Assembly: GCF_029626175.1 (NCBI RefSeq) | Contig: NZ_JARUBM010000002.1 | Span: 4,419,001 to 4,483,000, forward strand | Source: Micromonospora sp. WMMD1082 | Lineage (GTDB): Bacteria; Actinomycetota; Actinomycetes; Mycobacteriales; Micromonosporaceae | DNA length: 64,000 nt | Direction: 5' to 3' | Part shown: positions 51,924 through 59,990 of the stretch, in pieces | How the letters are laid out: each line of letters starts with the position of its first letter | Numbering within the stretch: position 1 is the stretch's first letter | Position numbers and translations under genes: made by a program | Notes under the pieces: generated by a model | Databases searched by the model: none | Told to the model about the DNA's origin: nothing | The model's input: only the letters and a program-made list of their open reading frames with translations

Positions 51924-54026
51924 GTGGCGCACCTGGCCGGCCTCGACGTCTTCGATTTCCTCGTACAGCCGGAGGGCCTGGGTCAGGTAGGTACGGGCCT
52001 CGGCGAACTCCTGCCCGGCCAGGGCGAGTTCGCCGAGTCTGTGCAGGGCCTGCGCTTGGCCGCGCGGGGAATCCAGGTACCGCATGTCCGCCAGCGCCTG
52101 CGTCAACTTCTCCCGGGCCGGGCGGTGTTCGCCCAGGTGTCCCAGTGCCCGCCCAAGCTCGATTCGTACGCGGGCGTCGTTGTACGGGTCGACGTCGCCG
52201 AGGCTGGCGAAGATCGCCGCCGCGTCCCGCAGATGGAACAGCGCCAGCCGGTGCTGTGCCGACTCGTTTCCCACCATCGCCAGGTTCAGCAGGGCCAGCC
52301 CGATCCTGCGGTGCTGGCCGGCTTCCCGGCACAGCCTCAGTTGACGGCTGAAGTACACCACGGCCTGCGGATGCCGACGCTGCACGAGGGCGACCAGGCC
52401 GAGGCCCTCGACGGCCGATGTCGTCCCATACTGGTCCCCGATTTCCTCGCAGAGCTGGAGGCAACGTTCGAACAGCTCCCGAGCCCGATCGAACTGGGCC
52501 AGGTCGAAGTGCGCGAAGGCCCACCGGCGTAGCATCCGCGCCTCACGGTCGTGGTCGTTGAGCTGCTGGGCACAACGCACCGCGAGTCGATCCACCTCCA
52601 TCCGGTCGCGATGGTGCCGGTGGTAGTGGAACAGGGGCCACATCGCGTCCGCGATCTGCCAGGCCAGCAACAACAGGTCATGGCTGGCGGCGTACTGGAT
52701 CGCCGCCACGAGATTCCCGCGTTCCTGCTCCAGCCACGCCAGGGCCTCGTCCCGGTCGGCCAGCGCGACGACCTGGGCCTGTGAAGTGGCAAAGGGGTTG
52801 TCCCGGTCCCGGCGACGGTAGGGGGTGAGCAGCCTGTCCGCAGCCGAGACCCCGGCCAGGTACCACTCGATGATGCGACGGGTCAGGAGCGGCTGGTCCG
52901 GGTCGGTCTCGGCGTGTTGTCTGGCATGCAGGCGGACCAGGTCGTGCAGCCGGTACCGGTTGTCAGCCGTCTCGCTGAGCAGGCTCGCCTCCAGTAGGGC
53001 GTCCAGCAGGTCGGCGGCCTCCTGCTGTCCCACCTCGAGGCCGGCCGCCACGACGTTGAGGCCGAACTCGGTTCCCGGATGCAGGCCCACCATTCGATAG
53101 CACCGCGCGACCGGGTCGGGCAGTTCCTGGTACGACAGGTCGAACGCACTCTGGAGCGAGACATCCTCCTGCCCACCGAGGCCACGTAGCCGTCGATGCT
53201 CCTCGGCCAGTTCGTTGACCAAACGCCTGATTGGCCACCGCGGGCGGGTCGCCAGCCTGGCCCCGGTCACCGCCAACGCGATCGGAAACCCGGCGCACAG
53301 ACGCACCAACGACGATGTCGACGCTGGGTCACTCGCGGTACGGTCGGCGCCGACCGCCCTGGTCAACAACTCGATCGCCACGGGCTCCGACAACGGCTCC
53401 ACGGCCAGGAACCGAGCCCCATCAGTGACCAGGCCGGCAAGGCGCCACCGCGTTGTCACCACAACCACGCACGATGATGATGTCGGGAGCAGCGGACGCA
53501 CCTGGGCGGCCGACACCGCGTCGTCCCACAGCAGAAGAAGCTTCCTGCCCGCGGTGATGGACCGGAACGTCGCCGCCCGTTCGGCGGTGTCGGCCGGGAC
53601 GCGTTGCGGGGCGACACCCAGCGACCGCAACATCTGCCCGAGCACCTCAGCAGGAGCTATCGGGCCTGTGGGGTTGAAGGCGCCGAGGTGCGCGTACAAC
53701 TGGCCGTCAGGAAACTGGGAGTTGACCCGCTGCGCCCACTGTAAGGCGATCGCCGACTTCCCGATCCCGCCAACACCGTTGATGACGATCAGCGCCGGGC
53801 CTGTTCTCTCCTCGGTCAGCAGCCGGTCGATCTCGGCCAGTTCGACGTCGCGTCCGACGAAATGAGCCGGAGGCGCCGGGAGCTGCCGGGGGATCGGCAC
53901 GCTCGCTCCGTCTCGATGGTGGAAATGGACATCCCCACCGATGTTGCCGGCCTGCACCATCGGCCCGGTGACAGCGCCAGGCATCACATTACTGATGTCA
54001 CCGTTTCTGTCGGCCAGCGACATCAC
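51873..54026 (-). CDS. STAND ATPase (NB-ARC plus TPR) with N-terminal RHIM-like motif
   Basis: 717 residues. Residues 20-36, TGPMVQAGNIGGDVHFH, form a short Gly-bounded V-Q-A-G motif typical in form of bacterial amyloid signalling motifs; it is inferred, not proven. NB-ARC: INGVGGIGKSAIALQWAQRV (P-loop near 83-92), KLLLLWDDAVSA (Walker B), VVVTTRWRLAGL, CAGFPIALAVTGARLA, then winged helix YRLHDLVRLHARQHAE. From about 480 on, TPR units (ARELFERCLQLCEEIGDQYG and others). No effector domain is fused, so a partner is expected. Contains a rare TTA codon at 53744-53742. Confidence 0.88.
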   Translation of the reverse strand: MMSLADRNGDISNVMPGAVTGPMVQAGNIGGDVHFHHRDGASVPIPRQLPAPPAHFVGRDVELAEIDRLLTEERTGPALIVINGVGGIGKSAIALQWAQRVNSQFPDGQLYAHLGAFNPTGPIAPAEVLGQMLRSLGVAPQRVPADTAERAATFRSITAGRKLLLLWDDAVSAAQVRPLLPTSSSCVVVVTTRWRLAGLVTDGARFLAVEPLSEPVAIELLTRAVGADRTASDPASTSSLVRLCAGFPIALAVTGARLATRPRWPIRRLVNELAEEHRRLRGLGGQEDVSLQSAFDLSYQELPDPVARCYRMVGLHPGTEFGLNVVAAGLEVGQQEAADLLDALLEASLLSETADNRYRLHDLVRLHARQHAETDPDQPLLTRRIIEWYLAGVSAADRLLTPYRRRDRDNPFATSQAQVVALADRDEALAWLEQERGNLVAAIQYAASHDLLLLAWQIADAMWPLFHYHRHHRDRMEVDRLAVRCAQQLNDHDREARMLRRWAFAHFDLAQFDRARELFERCLQLCEEIGDQYGTTSAVEGLGLVALVQRRHPQAVVYFSRQLRLCREAGQHRRIGLALLNLAMVGNESAQHRLALFHLRDAAAIFASLGDVDPYNDARVRIELGRALGHLGEHRPAREKLTQALADMRYLDSPRGQAQALHRLGELALAGQEFAEARTYLTQALRLYEEIEDVEAGQVRHLTTLIPPADTDPHRMP

Positions 54027-54560
54027 GCATACCCCGCCCCGCTACTCCGGCTGCCCGGCGGCCCATCGCAACATTAAATGATCACACTAGGCCGGACACT
54101 CGTCACCTCTGGCGCGGGGGCCAACGCCGATCGTTAAAAATACAGCAGCACCAATGTCAGCTACAGTGACGAAGGTAATCGTTGCCCAGAGTGCAGAATC
54201 GGGCAAACTGCGCGAGATGCCAAAGAACGCTCGTGAGGACGGACGGAGGATGAACAACCTTGATGGACGACCTTGGCCGTCCATCGGCTGATGGTCGGAC
54301 GTGAAAGACAAGCCCGGCGGCGGTGCTGGCGATGGCCGCTTCGACCCGGCGGGCGGTGTCCAGAGATCGTGGTGGCGGATCGGCTCGGATAGGTGACAAC
54401 TCTAACGCTAAATCGACTTATGTCTCTATGGTGGAGGTAGCTTCACGGCTGTAGGGGGCCCCATGAAGTCGATAGTGGCCACGGCTGCAACCGGCATCCC
54501 GGACGCGCAATGCAGCGCAGGTGTCAAGTGCGGGTTAGCCCAAAGACGGAGGCGATCGTG
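54027..54560. other. Divergent intergenic region between the two STAND genes
   Basis: About 530 bases, markedly lower GC. Holds the start regions of both STAND genes; AT-rich tracts near 54055-54075, 54135-54150 and 54400-54420 are promoter candidates. No tRNA or convincing small gene; a 74-residue minus frame at 54087-54311 lacks family signals. Confidence 0.5.
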
Positions 54561-57266
54561 ATGGCCGCCACCGCCGGCGACCCTCACCCAGGTGCGGGCG
54601 ATAGGCCGCGGCAAACCATGCCCGCGACTGCGCAGTCGAAGTCGAGCACCGCGGGAATCCCGCGCTCGGCCGAGAGACTTAATTTGCAGGCGCGTAGCAG
54701 TAGTCGTGTTTATCAGGCTGCCGGGGATCAGCACATCTATGATCATCAACCACCTGCGCCTGCGGCGGTCAGCAATACCCTTCCACGAGACACAGCGGCT
54801 CTCACCGGCCGCAGCCGCGAACTTCGTGATCTGATCGACAGAGTCACGAAGCTGGATGGCGACACCGGCACAATTCCCATCCATGCGATTGATGGCATGC
54901 CGGGAGTCGGCAAGAGCGCACTGGCGATCCGCGCTGGGCACCTGCTGGCACGCCGATTCCCGGATGGGCAGTTCTTCATCGACCTGCACGCCCACAGCTC
55001 TGGTCGAGGTCCCGTGCGACCTGCCGACGCCCTGTTTGGACTGCTCGCGGCCGACGGGGTGGACGCCGGGCAGATACCCGGTGATGTCGATGCCAGGGCC
55101 GCCCTCTGGCGTGGTCGCATGGCTGGCAAGAGGACTCTCGTTATCTTCGACAACGCCGCCGGGAGAGAACAGGTCGAGGCCCTGCTGCCCGGTGCGGCCA
55201 ACTGCCTAGTGCTGATCACCAGCCGACGGCGCCTGACCGGACTGAGCGCTCGCCACGCCGCCGTGACACTGGCGTTGGGCACCCTCTCACCCGAGCACGC
55301 CGCCGAGTTGTTCGCCACCCGGGCCAGCCGATCAATTGCCGGCGCGGAGGCTACGTCCATTCACGAACTGGTCAGCCTGTGCGGGAACCTACCACTGGCG
55401 ATCTGCCTGCTGGCCGCGAAACTGCGTCCGGAGCCGCAGTGGCAGGTCGCTGACCTGGTTCAGGAAATGATGGACGCCAACCATCGGCTGTCCCACATGC
55501 AGGCCGAAGACATTGGGGTGGCGGCAGCGTTCGACCTGTCGTATCGCCGGCTACCCCCGAGCCTGCGGCGTTTCTTCCGCCGTCTGGGCCTACACCCCGG
55601 CACCGAGTTGGACCGCTACGCCGCTGCCGCACTCGACGCCATATCGCCGGCTCGGGCCCAACGGCAACTCGACGCGCTCTACCACGACCACTTAATCGAC
55701 CAACCAACCAGGGGCCGCTACCGCTCGCATGACCTCATCAGGGAATTTGCCCAGGACAGGGTCGACCACGATTCCACCCCGGACAACACCGAGGCCATCA
55801 CGCGCATGCTGAACTATTACCAGTACGCCGCGTACACCGCAAATCGGCAGCTCTCGCAGCCCGGCAGGCGGTCGTCCGACGCTCCCGCTCCAGCCCCAGC
55901 TGCGTTGCCCAGTCTGCACACTCGTCATGAGGCGCTGGCATGGATGAACGCCGAACTGGGCAACCTGTTCGCCTGTGTCACCGTGCTGTCGGTCGGCCAA
56001 CAGACACAACGCATCATCGCGGTCGCCGCCTCGGCCGCGACCTATCTACGCAACAGCGGCCCATGGGACCACGCCATCTCACTCCACCGGGCAGCAGCGA
56101 CCGCGGCCCGGCGGACCGGGAATCGAAAGGCCCACGCCCACTGCCTGCGCGAACTCGGAACCATCCATCGGCTGACCGGAAACTACGAATCGGCGAGCGC
56201 GACGTTACACCACGCCCTGGACCTATACCATCACCTGAATCATCCTCGCGATATCGCCGACACCCTCACCCAGCTTGCCGGTTTGCGTCGGCGCACAGGC
56301 GACCATCCAGGGGCGATTTACGATCTGGAACAGGCACTGATCCTGTACGAAGATCTAGATGATCTGCACGGACAGGCCAACGCCCTGAACGAGATCGGTG
56401 TGGTACACCACCAGGCGGAGAACCACCATGCCGGCATCCAGGCTCAACGGCGGGCGCTGACCATATTTCGTGAGTTGGGAGACCGCCAGGGAGAAGCAGA
56501 CGCCCTTAACCAACTCGGTGGCGCTCGACAGGTTGCTTGCGAGTACCGGCCGGCCATCGAAGCCCACCAACAGGCCCTGGACATCTATCGAGATCTCGGT
56601 GATCGGCACGGGCAGGCTCGCGCGCTCAACTATCTCGGCGCCGCGCTCTGCGAAACGGGCGAATATTCCGCTGCCGAGAACGCGCTTACCCGTGCCCTGA
56701 TTATCCATCAGGACCTGGGCTATCGCCTCGGCCAAGCCAATGCCCTCAACTATCTCGGCACCGTTCGTTCCGCCAACGGTGAATACTCCTCTGCCGAACG
56801 TTCACTCACCCAGGCGTTGACGCTCTACCGCGACCTTGGCTACCCGGCCGGCCAGGCGGACGCGCTCAATCAGCTGGGAGCCATCAAGCGCCTGACCGGT
56901 CAGCATCAGGCCGCCGCCGCAACGCATGACGAGGCCCTGACTATCGTCCGACAGCTCGAAGACCCACTCGGGCAGGCACAAGTGCACAACCAACTCGGCC
57001 AGCTGTTGTTGGTACAGAATCAACCATCGCGGGCGCTGGACCACCATCAACGAGCCCTACACCTGGCGCGCAAGGCCCGAAACCCACGCGAGGAGGCCCA
57101 GTCCACCGAAGGAATCGGCCGCTGCTGCCTCTCCCTCGGCAACCAGGGCCAGGCCATGGAAAACCTAAACCAGGCGCGGGATTCCTACCACCGCCTTGGC
57201 GCGATTCAAGCTGCCAGAAACGTTGCTGGATTAATCAGGGCATCGCGCGAGAAAAACCTGGCATGA
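54561..57266 (+). CDS. STAND ATPase (NB-ARC plus long TPR array) with N-terminal signalling-type motif
   Basis: 901 residues from ATG 54561, which has GGAGG at 8 bases; ATG 54510 in frame lacks one. Residues 49-61, RVYQAAGDQHIYD, match the C-terminus of the SARP protein at 57937. NB-ARC: LTGRSRELRDL, IDGMPGVGKSALAIRAGHLLARRF (P-loop), KRTLVIFDNAAG, LVLITSRRRLTGL, CGNLPLAICLLAAKL, winged helix YRSHDLIREFAQDRV. About nine TPRs of the pattern GxANALNxLGxxxxxxGxYxxA follow from residue 520. This is AfsR architecture minus its DNA-binding part. Three TTA codons (55692, 56205, 57231). Confidence 0.9.
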   Translation: MAATAGDPHPGAGDRPRQTMPATAQSKSSTAGIPRSAERLNLQARSSSRVYQAAGDQHIYDHQPPAPAAVSNTLPRDTAALTGRSRELRDLIDRVTKLDGDTGTIPIHAIDGMPGVGKSALAIRAGHLLARRFPDGQFFIDLHAHSSGRGPVRPADALFGLLAADGVDAGQIPGDVDARAALWRGRMAGKRTLVIFDNAAGREQVEALLPGAANCLVLITSRRRLTGLSARHAAVTLALGTLSPEHAAELFATRASRSIAGAEATSIHELVSLCGNLPLAICLLAAKLRPEPQWQVADLVQEMMDANHRLSHMQAEDIGVAAAFDLSYRRLPPSLRRFFRRLGLHPGTELDRYAAAALDAISPARAQRQLDALYHDHLIDQPTRGRYRSHDLIREFAQDRVDHDSTPDNTEAITRMLNYYQYAAYTANRQLSQPGRRSSDAPAPAPAALPSLHTRHEALAWMNAELGNLFACVTVLSVGQQTQRIIAVAASAATYLRNSGPWDHAISLHRAAATAARRTGNRKAHAHCLRELGTIHRLTGNYESASATLHHALDLYHHLNHPRDIADTLTQLAGLRRRTGDHPGAIYDLEQALILYEDLDDLHGQANALNEIGVVHHQAENHHAGIQAQRRALTIFRELGDRQGEADALNQLGGARQVACEYRPAIEAHQQALDIYRDLGDRHGQARALNYLGAALCETGEYSAAENALTRALIIHQDLGYRLGQANALNYLGTVRSANGEYSSAERSLTQALTLYRDLGYPAGQADALNQLGAIKRLTGQHQAAAATHDEALTIVRQLEDPLGQAQVHNQLGQLLLVQNQPSRALDHHQRALHLARKARNPREEAQSTEGIGRCCLSLGNQGQAMENLNQARDSYHRLGAIQAARNVAGLIRASREKNLA

Positions 57267-57350
57267 GCCCGCAGTGGGAGCCCCGATGGTGTCAGTACCG
57301 GAGCTCCCGAGCGCGTTTAGGCGTCAGCCGCCCTCATCGCCATGCAATGC

Positions 57351-57626
57351 CTAGCGCGAGGAAAGTTGGCCAATCGGTGCTTGTGGATCGCATCGTTCCC
57401 AGTGGAATCGCTCAGTATCAATCCCGATACTCGTGATGTCCGTAATTCGAGCTCCGATGATCGGTGGCTCGGTGGTGGTGTACATTCGGCCGCTACCGCC
57501 CGAACTGTCAACGGTCGAGGTGGCAACTGCGTAGGTGCGTGTGCTCGACGGCGATTCCTCGCTTCGGGAAGGGGTTGACGGAACGGTGGCCAGGGCTAAC
57601 GTAAGGGTGGCAGAGGTAACTATCAT
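57351..57626 (-). CDS. Possible small secreted protein
   Basis: 91 residues from ATG 57626, with GGAGAAGGAAAAA directly upstream, a strong ribosome site. MIVTSATLTLALATVPSTPS could be a short signal peptide; the rest is Ser/Thr-rich and has no domain that I know. It lies 310 bases downstream of the SARP gene on the same strand and contains a TTA codon. Third-position GC is modest, like its neighbours. The remaining 57627-57936 stretch shows no other gene. Confidence 0.35.
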   Translation of the reverse strand: MIVTSATLTLALATVPSTPSRSEESPSSTRTYAVATSTVDSSGGSGRMYTTTEPPIIGARITDITSIGIDTERFHWERCDPQAPIGQLSSR

Positions 57627-57936
57627 TTTTTCCTTCTCCGCCGACCTGTGGCGGATGTGATTGCGGGGGGAATTCCGTCGACCTTGGTCACGACGCAGTG
57701 TGCTCCTGATTACGTGTGGTTACCCTCGCGTTCGGGGTCTATCAGGACGAGATTAACATACTACTCACGTTTGGCGGGAATCCCACCACCTCTCGTAGTG
57801 GGCGCGCTACGGATTGATGCACGGGGTGGGTGGGTGACCGACGGAACCTCTTCGTCCGCGCCTATGCCAAAACGACATCCTGGCCTGAGATGGCCGCGAG
57901 GAACCGTGGTTTCAAACGCTGTGCGGCCGCAGCTAC

Positions 57937-58923
57937 CTACGCTTCGTAAATGTGCTGGTCGCCGAAACACTGGAAAACGTTTTCGTTGAGCGTGGCGGAC
58001 ATCGAGACATTTCTCTGCCAGGTATGTCCGTCGTGCCTGCCCTCCGTCGAGGCCTCGTCGGTGTGGGCCATCGGTGCGGGATCTTCGACACCGGAGGGAT
58101 CCTTGGCGTCCGGGCCGACGCCCATGTGCTCGGCCGGCGGTGGGGGGTGACGCCTGGACTGCTCGTGCGAGGCGTTCACGGTCGTCCGGTTGACCAATGA
58201 TCGCGCGAGTGCGTCGATGTCCGAACTCGGTAGGACCTGGACGGCGTTCCACATGTGCTCGGCGGCGCGGCTGACGAACCCGGGGATCATGGACGTGTAG
58301 CCGCAGTTGGCCAGGGCATGGATGGCCAGCGCTATTAGCCGATCGGTGGGCACGGTCTCGTCGATCAGTCGGGTGGCGCCGGATGCCACCGCCTCGTGGT
58401 CGCCGGTCTTGATCTGCTGTTCGAATAGCGCGCAGTGGGTATCGAGACGCTCCTGCCGTAGGCGGTGTCGGCGCCGATCCGCCCAGTCGCCGTTAACGTT
58501 GGCGAGGGGGTTGGCCTGCCAGAGGGCGAGGGCGTGCTGGTAGGCGACGATGGCGTCGTGGTGGTCACCGTCGCGAGCTTTTGCTCGCCCGGCTGCTGCC
58601 AGGGCAGTGAAGCGGTGATAGTCGACGGCCGCCGGGTTGATGCGTAGTTCATAGGCACGGGGACGGCGATTCAGGAGCCAGGCACGCTGACCACCGGCGT
58701 CCTCGATCGCTCGGCGGACGGCACGGACATAGCTTGCGATGGTCTGTTCGGCCCGTGCCGGTGGCTGATCGCCCCAAACGTTCTCGATGAGAGTATCGAC
58801 CTGGACCGGGCGGCTTGGGTTGAACGCGAGTGTGGCAAGTACGCAGCGTTCCGCCGAACGCTCGAGATCGATGGTTCTGTCATCTGCCCGGATCTGCACT
58901 TCGCCGAGTACTCGAAGATCCAT
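57937..58923 (-). CDS. SARP-type regulator (winged helix plus BTAD) ending in a signalling-type motif
   Basis: 328 residues. N-terminal OmpR-type winged helix (LRVLGEVQIRADDRTIDLERSAERCVLATLAFNPSRPVQVDTLIENVWGDQPPARAEQTIASYVRAVRRAIED), then a BTAD helical region (YHRFTALAAAGRAKARDGDHHDAIVAYQHALALWQ). Residues about 245-300 are a hydrophilic linker. The protein ends NVFQCFGDQHIYEA, matching RVYQAAGDQHIYD of the STAND protein at 54561. AfsR-like proteins fuse SARP to NB-ARC/TPR; here they are two genes sharing a short motif. ATG 58923 follows GGGAGA. Confidence 0.88.
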   Translation of the reverse strand: MDLRVLGEVQIRADDRTIDLERSAERCVLATLAFNPSRPVQVDTLIENVWGDQPPARAEQTIASYVRAVRRAIEDAGGQRAWLLNRRPRAYELRINPAAVDYHRFTALAAAGRAKARDGDHHDAIVAYQHALALWQANPLANVNGDWADRRRHRLRQERLDTHCALFEQQIKTGDHEAVASGATRLIDETVPTDRLIALAIHALANCGYTSMIPGFVSRAAEHMWNAVQVLPSSDIDALARSLVNRTTVNASHEQSRRHPPPPAEHMGVGPDAKDPSGVEDPAPMAHTDEASTEGRHDGHTWQRNVSMSATLNENVFQCFGDQHIYEA

Positions 58924-59027
58924 CTCAATCTCCCGCGTACCGAAGCATCACTAGGAACAGTGTCGCATTACCAGACCCGGACCTGGTCTACCGGAAATCG
59001 GGACTCCGGGTCCGAAGATGATCACTT

Positions 59028-59990
59028 ATGATCCTCGCCATGCCCGCACCCCTCCCACCGCCGGTCTTCGACGCCGCGGTGGCGTACCCCCAGGTGGCCA
59101 CCGGTCGCGGCGCGTTGGCCGCCGGCGACTGGGCGGCCCTGCGCGCGCTCGTCGACGCGCAGGACGCCCACGGCCGCACGGTCCTGGTCGGCCAGGTCGG
59201 TGAGCTGCCCGACGCCGAGGGGCAGCTGCGGAAGATGCTCGCCGATCAGCCGGAGGACCCGCTGGCGGGGGCGATGCTGGGGGCGTACCTGATCCGGGCC
59301 GGCTGGCGGATCCGCTCGGCCGAGCAGGCGCAGTACGTCAGCCGACAGCAGTTCGCCCAGTTCTTCGACCACCTGCGCCGGGCGGAGCAGGTGCTTATCG
59401 ACGTCACCGCCCGCCACCCCGAGGACGCGGCGGCCTGGACGCAGCGGGTGACCAGCGCCCGGGGGCTGCAACTCGGTCAGGCCGAGGCGCGCCGCCGCTA
59501 CGACCGGCTCGCCGCCCACCACCCGCATCACCTGCCGGCGCAGAGTTCCCTCCTGCAGCAGTTCTGTCCCAAGTGGAGCGGCACCTGGGAGCGGGCGTAC
59601 GCCTTCGCCCGGGAGTGCACCGCGGCCGCGCCGCCCGGCGCCCCCAACGCCGTACTCGTCGTCGAGGCGCACCTGGAACGGGCCATCGACCACGGCAACC
59701 TCTCCGCCGCCGGCGAGTTCCTGCGCGGGCCACAGGTCCGCGCCGAGATCCACGAGGCGGCCCACCGCTCGATCTGGCATCCCGAGCACCGCAACGACTG
59801 GGGCTGGGTGTGGGTACGCAGCACCTTCGCCTTCGCGTTCTGCCTGATGCGCGAGTGGACGCCGGCGGCGCAGCAGTTCGCCGCGCTCGGCGACCTCGGC
59901 GACGAGTCGATGTTCGGCTACCTCGGTGACGCGGTGGCGCAGTTCCAGCGGTTCCGTGAGAAGGCGTACGCGAAGGGCGGCCGGCCGTGA
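59028..59990 (+). CDS. Conserved hypothetical helical-repeat protein
   Basis: 320 residues, TPR-like helical composition. Features: ALAAGDWAALRALVDAQDAHGRTVLVGQVGE, LRKMLADQPEDPLAGAMLGAYLIRAGWRIR, YDRLAAHHPHHLPAQSSLLQQFCPKWSGTWERAYAFARECTAAAPPG, FLMREWTPAAQQFAALGD-like end. Actinobacteria encode many similar proteins without known role. Start ATG 59028, alternatively ATG 59040. The stop overlaps the M16 gene (GTGA), so the two are co-translated. High GC returns here, marking the right end of the less biased stretch. Confidence 0.75.
   Translation: MILAMPAPLPPPVFDAAVAYPQVATGRGALAAGDWAALRALVDAQDAHGRTVLVGQVGELPDAEGQLRKMLADQPEDPLAGAMLGAYLIRAGWRIRSAEQAQYVSRQQFAQFFDHLRRAEQVLIDVTARHPEDAAAWTQRVTSARGLQLGQAEARRRYDRLAAHHPHHLPAQSSLLQQFCPKWSGTWERAYAFARECTAAAPPGAPNAVLVVEAHLERAIDHGNLSAAGEFLRGPQVRAEIHEAAHRSIWHPEHRNDWGWVWVRSTFAFAFCLMREWTPAAQQFAALGDLGDESMFGYLGDAVAQFQRFREKAYAKGGRP

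Noticed and set aside
54087-54399. Minus-strand open frames between the STAND genes
   Set aside because: No ribosome site or family motif; low coding bias. An old insertion-sequence remnant was considered but nothing supports it.
57648-57989. 113-residue plus-strand frame upstream of the SARP 3' end
   Set aside because: Overlaps the SARP gene antisense and shows no domain.
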